This document shows positions 62,452 through 64,000 of a stretch of 64,000 nucleotides of DNA, piece by piece. Source of the DNA: Proteiniphilum acetatigenes DSM 18083 (GTDB taxonomy: Bacteria > Bacteroidota > Bacteroidia > Bacteroidales > Dysgonomonadaceae); the NCBI RefSeq assembly GCF_000380985.1, contig NZ_KB905702.1, positions 1 to 64,000 on the forward strand, given 5' to 3'. The notes beneath the pieces were generated by a model. It was not told the origin of the DNA. It saw only the letters and a list, made by a program, of their open reading frames with translations, and made no database searches. Every line of letters starts with the position of its first letter. Position 1 is the stretch's first letter. The position numbers and the translations under genes are program-made.

Positions 62452-62662
62452 GCTAAACAAAATTATTGGGTGCAAGCCGCCCGCTGTGAAGTAAGGGCTT
62501 TTTTTATGCTTGTATGTTTTAAATAGTTATTAAAAAAACTTATAACTGGTAGTGCACCCCCGTTCGGAGCGTTAATGCGCCCGAAAATTAAAACCCAATG
62601 GTTTTGTTTAGCAGCGGGACAGGCGCTACCTCTTTATTTTAAATTGTTTATGCTAAACAAAA
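62452..62662. repeat. Inverted and direct copies of TGCTAAACAAAA around the KilA-N leader
   Basis: TGCTAAACAAAA lies at 62452-62463 and again at 62651-62662 (from the second base of the KilA-N start codon). An inverted copy (TTTTGTTTAGCA) lies at 62602-62613. The first and the inverted copy extend to a near-perfect 20-base inverted repeat (62453-62472 and 62592-62611). Between them, an AAGCC...GGGCTTTTTTT stretch could act as a terminator. These may be operator sites, an RNA fold or an invertible segment. Confidence 0.5.
62515..62531 (-). repeat. Inverted copy of the phage leader motif (copy 7)
   Basis: The minus strand reads AATAACTATTTAAAACA, identical over 17 bases to copy 1 at 38956-38972. 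No ATG follows within 10 bases, unlike the other copies. Confidence 0.6.
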
Positions 62663-63492
62663 CCGATTTATTGGATGTCGCAGTCGATATGATGCAATCC
62701 AGTACGTCAGCTCACGAAACGAGTATCGTTTTAACCTATGAAGGGACTAACATCACCTTTTTCAGGGGTAATAGAGTGATGGTAAATGCCACGCAAATGG
62801 CAAAAACATTTGGCAAACGTCCGATAGACTGGCTTAACACTCAATCAGCCAAAGATTACATTGAAGCACTTAGCGAAGTGAGAAAAATCACTTCGGCTGA
62901 TTTAGTGAGAGTTATCAAAGGAGGTAATTTTCGCATGCAAGGCACATGGTTCCATCAAGACGTTGCCCTTGAATTTGCCCGCTGGCTCTCCCCGGCATTC
63001 GCTATCTGGACCAACGACCAGATAAAGGAACTACTGACTACCGGTGTTGCTACTGTTAATAATGACGATGAAACAATCGCCAATGCCATGCTTATCCTTC
63101 AACGCCGATTGGATGCCCACAAACAGCGCGTACAAATACTGGAAGGGCAGACGCAGCTGCAACAGGAGAAAATCAAAGAACTTGCTCCAAAAGCGGAATA
63201 TACGGACAATGTTCTACAGAGTGTGAATGATTATACCATGACGGCGATGGCAAAAGAGTTGAATTTCCGCAGTACGAACGTATTCGTAAGCCTACTCGTA
63301 ACCAGGGGTATTATGTTTCGCCAAAGCGGGCGTTATTACCTTACCGCAAAGTATGCAGGAAGAGATTACACGAAAACCCGGACCCATCATTACAAAAACA
63401 GCAATGGGGATGATTGCACAAACACAATTACCACGTGGACTGAAAAAGGGCGTGCATTCCTTCATTCTTTGAGGAAAGGAGGCAAGTTATGA
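62650..63492 (+). CDS. KilA-N/KilAC phage antirepressor-like protein
   Basis: 280 residues from ATG 62650. KilA-N domain at about residues 30-125 (VMVNATQMAKTFGKRPIDWL, WFHQDVALEFARWLSPAFAI), a coiled coil (RLDAHKQRVQILEGQTQLQQ) and a C-terminal KilAC-like domain (YTMTAMAKELNFRSTNVFVS, ITTWTEKGRAFLHSL). It may relieve repression or regulate phage genes. The start codon overlaps the TGCTAAACAAAA repeat, which suggests autoregulation. Confidence 0.85.
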   Translation: MLNKTDLLDVAVDMMQSSTSAHETSIVLTYEGTNITFFRGNRVMVNATQMAKTFGKRPIDWLNTQSAKDYIEALSEVRKITSADLVRVIKGGNFRMQGTWFHQDVALEFARWLSPAFAIWTNDQIKELLTTGVATVNNDDETIANAMLILQRRLDAHKQRVQILEGQTQLQQEKIKELAPKAEYTDNVLQSVNDYTMTAMAKELNFRSTNVFVSLLVTRGIMFRQSGRYYLTAKYAGRDYTKTRTHHYKNSNGDDCTNTITTWTEKGRAFLHSLRKGGKL

Positions 63493-63635
63493 AAAGCGAA
63501 AAAGATTACCCATTTGTCACGAAAGAAATCACCTTCGGTAATATTTATGATAACAATGACGGTGAAGTCATGTATACCGTTTGCCAGGAAAGTTTCAAAA
63601 TCGAAACTAAAAAATTCACTGAATCGCCTTCTTGA
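63489..63635 (+). CDS. Small protein after the KilA-N gene, possibly frameshifted
   Basis: ATG 63489 overlaps the KilA-N stop by 4 bases and gives 48 residues (MKSEKDYPFVTKEITFGNIY). In the next frame a protein-like tail (LLDNWVSDGQKVLCHTNQTD, then IIIIHDGVKLTLRFEEDK) runs to 63756. An A-run at 63609-63614 lies where the frames would join. This may be one gene of about 88 residues broken by a one-base change, or two separate ORFs. Confidence 0.4.
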   Translation: MKSEKDYPFVTKEITFGNIYDNNDGEVMYTVCQESFKIETKKFTESPS

Positions 63636-63765
63636 CAATTGGGTTAGTGACGGACAAAAGGTACTTTGCCATACCAATCAAACAGATATGTCCGCACGGA
63701 TAATTATCATCCATGATGGCGTGAAGTTAACACTCAGGTTTGAAGAGGATAAATGATTTGTATTA

Positions 63766-63799
63766 ACAGGAAGGCTGGTGATCTCGCCTGCCTTCCTGT
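63766..63799. terminator. Hairpin after the small KilA-N operon
   Basis: ACAGGAAGGC and GCCTTCCTGT form a perfect 10-base stem with a 14-base loop. There is no clean T-run, so it is a weak terminator candidate or stabilising hairpin. Confidence 0.45.
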
Positions 63800-63833
63800 A
63801 TATTGAAAATTTTAAATACTTGAAGAATAGTTT

Positions 63834-63841
63834 TACTTTTG
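63834..63841 (+). promoter_or_regulatory. Putative -7 box (TACTTTTG) for the gene at 63860
   Basis: TACTTTTG matches TAnnTTTG, with ATTG about 19 bases upstream. It lies 18 bases before the ATG. Confidence 0.5.
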
Positions 63842-63859
63842 CTTATATTTTAAAAGAAA

Positions 63860-64000
63860 ATGAAAAGGCAAGATATTCAAAAATTAAGAGGTGAAGATCT
63901 TTTTTACTATTTTACCCACGAACATCCGGATGAAAATTACCGGAGCGTTGTGGCTTTATTGCCGTACGCGTTGATGGACATGGAAAAGGCCTGTGATCTC
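63860..64000 (+). CDS. Hypothetical protein, cut by the window end
   Basis: 47 residues are visible (MKRQDIQKLRGEDLFYYFTH start) and the frame is open at base 64000. Not recognised; helical. It has a good promoter box upstream. Confidence 0.5.
   Translation, partial: MKRQDIQKLRGEDLFYYFTHEHPDENYRSVVALLPYALMDMEKACDL

Noticed and set aside
1-64000. CRISPR array or diversity-generating retroelement
   Set aside because: No regularly spaced repeats of 25-40 bases and no reverse transcriptase motif were found; the only tandem repeats are short (17 bases x2, 8 bases x3.6).

Overview
The window looks like chromosomal DNA of a Bacteroidota (Bacteroidales) bacterium carrying an integrated temperate phage. 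Two SusC/SusD pairs, many N-terminal lipoprotein signals, TAnnTTTG-type -7 promoter boxes, the absence of Shine-Dalgarno sequences and an IS21 end point to this phylum. A Dysgonomonadaceae-like host is plausible, but that is inference.

Region by region. 1-270: the 3' end of an IS21-family element (istB tail plus terminal repeats). 271-5871: an AT-rich, leftward defence-island-like operon (GHKL ATPase, ParB-like protein, D12-class adenine methyltransferase, AAA/ABC-type ATPase) whose last gene is cut by the IS. 5872-7345: an XRE regulator, the decayed tail of a paralogue, and a candidate structured small RNA. 7346-16372: a TonB-dependent uptake locus (SusC, SusD, S9 peptidase) convergent with a small secreted Cys-containing peptide (DUF6520-like) and a MauE/DoxX-like membrane protein. 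16373-18225: two more XRE paralogues and remnants. 18226-31138: a polysaccharide utilisation locus (GH105, SusC, SusD, two surface lipoproteins, GH106) that fits pectin, probably rhamnogalacturonan, use. 31125-37250: housekeeping and decayed genes (SnoaL-like protein, HxlR regulator, truncated KilA-N gene, broken AbiE toxin-antitoxin pair, luciferase-like monooxygenase, beta-carbonic anhydrase, truncated AlbA_2 gene).

37251-64000 is a prophage or related element. Its left end is marked by the 3' half of a tRNA-Val(UAC) gene (attachment-site scar) beside what looks like the original tRNA terminator. The layout is: leftward lysogeny operon (repressor, unknown protein, lipoprotein, coiled-coil protein); operator-promoter region; rightward early genes (Cro-like and LuxR-type regulators, RecT, PD-(D/E)XK exonuclease, SNF2 helicase, DUF3820, DUF4406, VRR-NUC); leftward umuD-umuC-SRAP damage-tolerance operon; leftward lysis cassette (holin, GH19-like endolysin, C39-like protease, unimolecular-spanin-like protein); leftward head-tail operon (scaffold, decoration, capsid, connectors, tail tube, frameshifted tail assembly chaperone); then accessory genes with a KilA-N antirepressor. 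No integrase, terminase, portal or tape measure is inside the window, so the element continues past 64000 or is incomplete.

Most notable: the four-gene island at 271-5871; the umuD/umuC/SRAP operon with a palindromic operator; a repeated 15-base motif placed 7-9 bases before phage start codons; a canonical A_AAA_AAT frameshift site in the tail chaperone; a putative u-spanin; and the SusCD-S9-DUF6520-MauE peptide-type locus. All functional names are from reading sequence by eye; no search was run.
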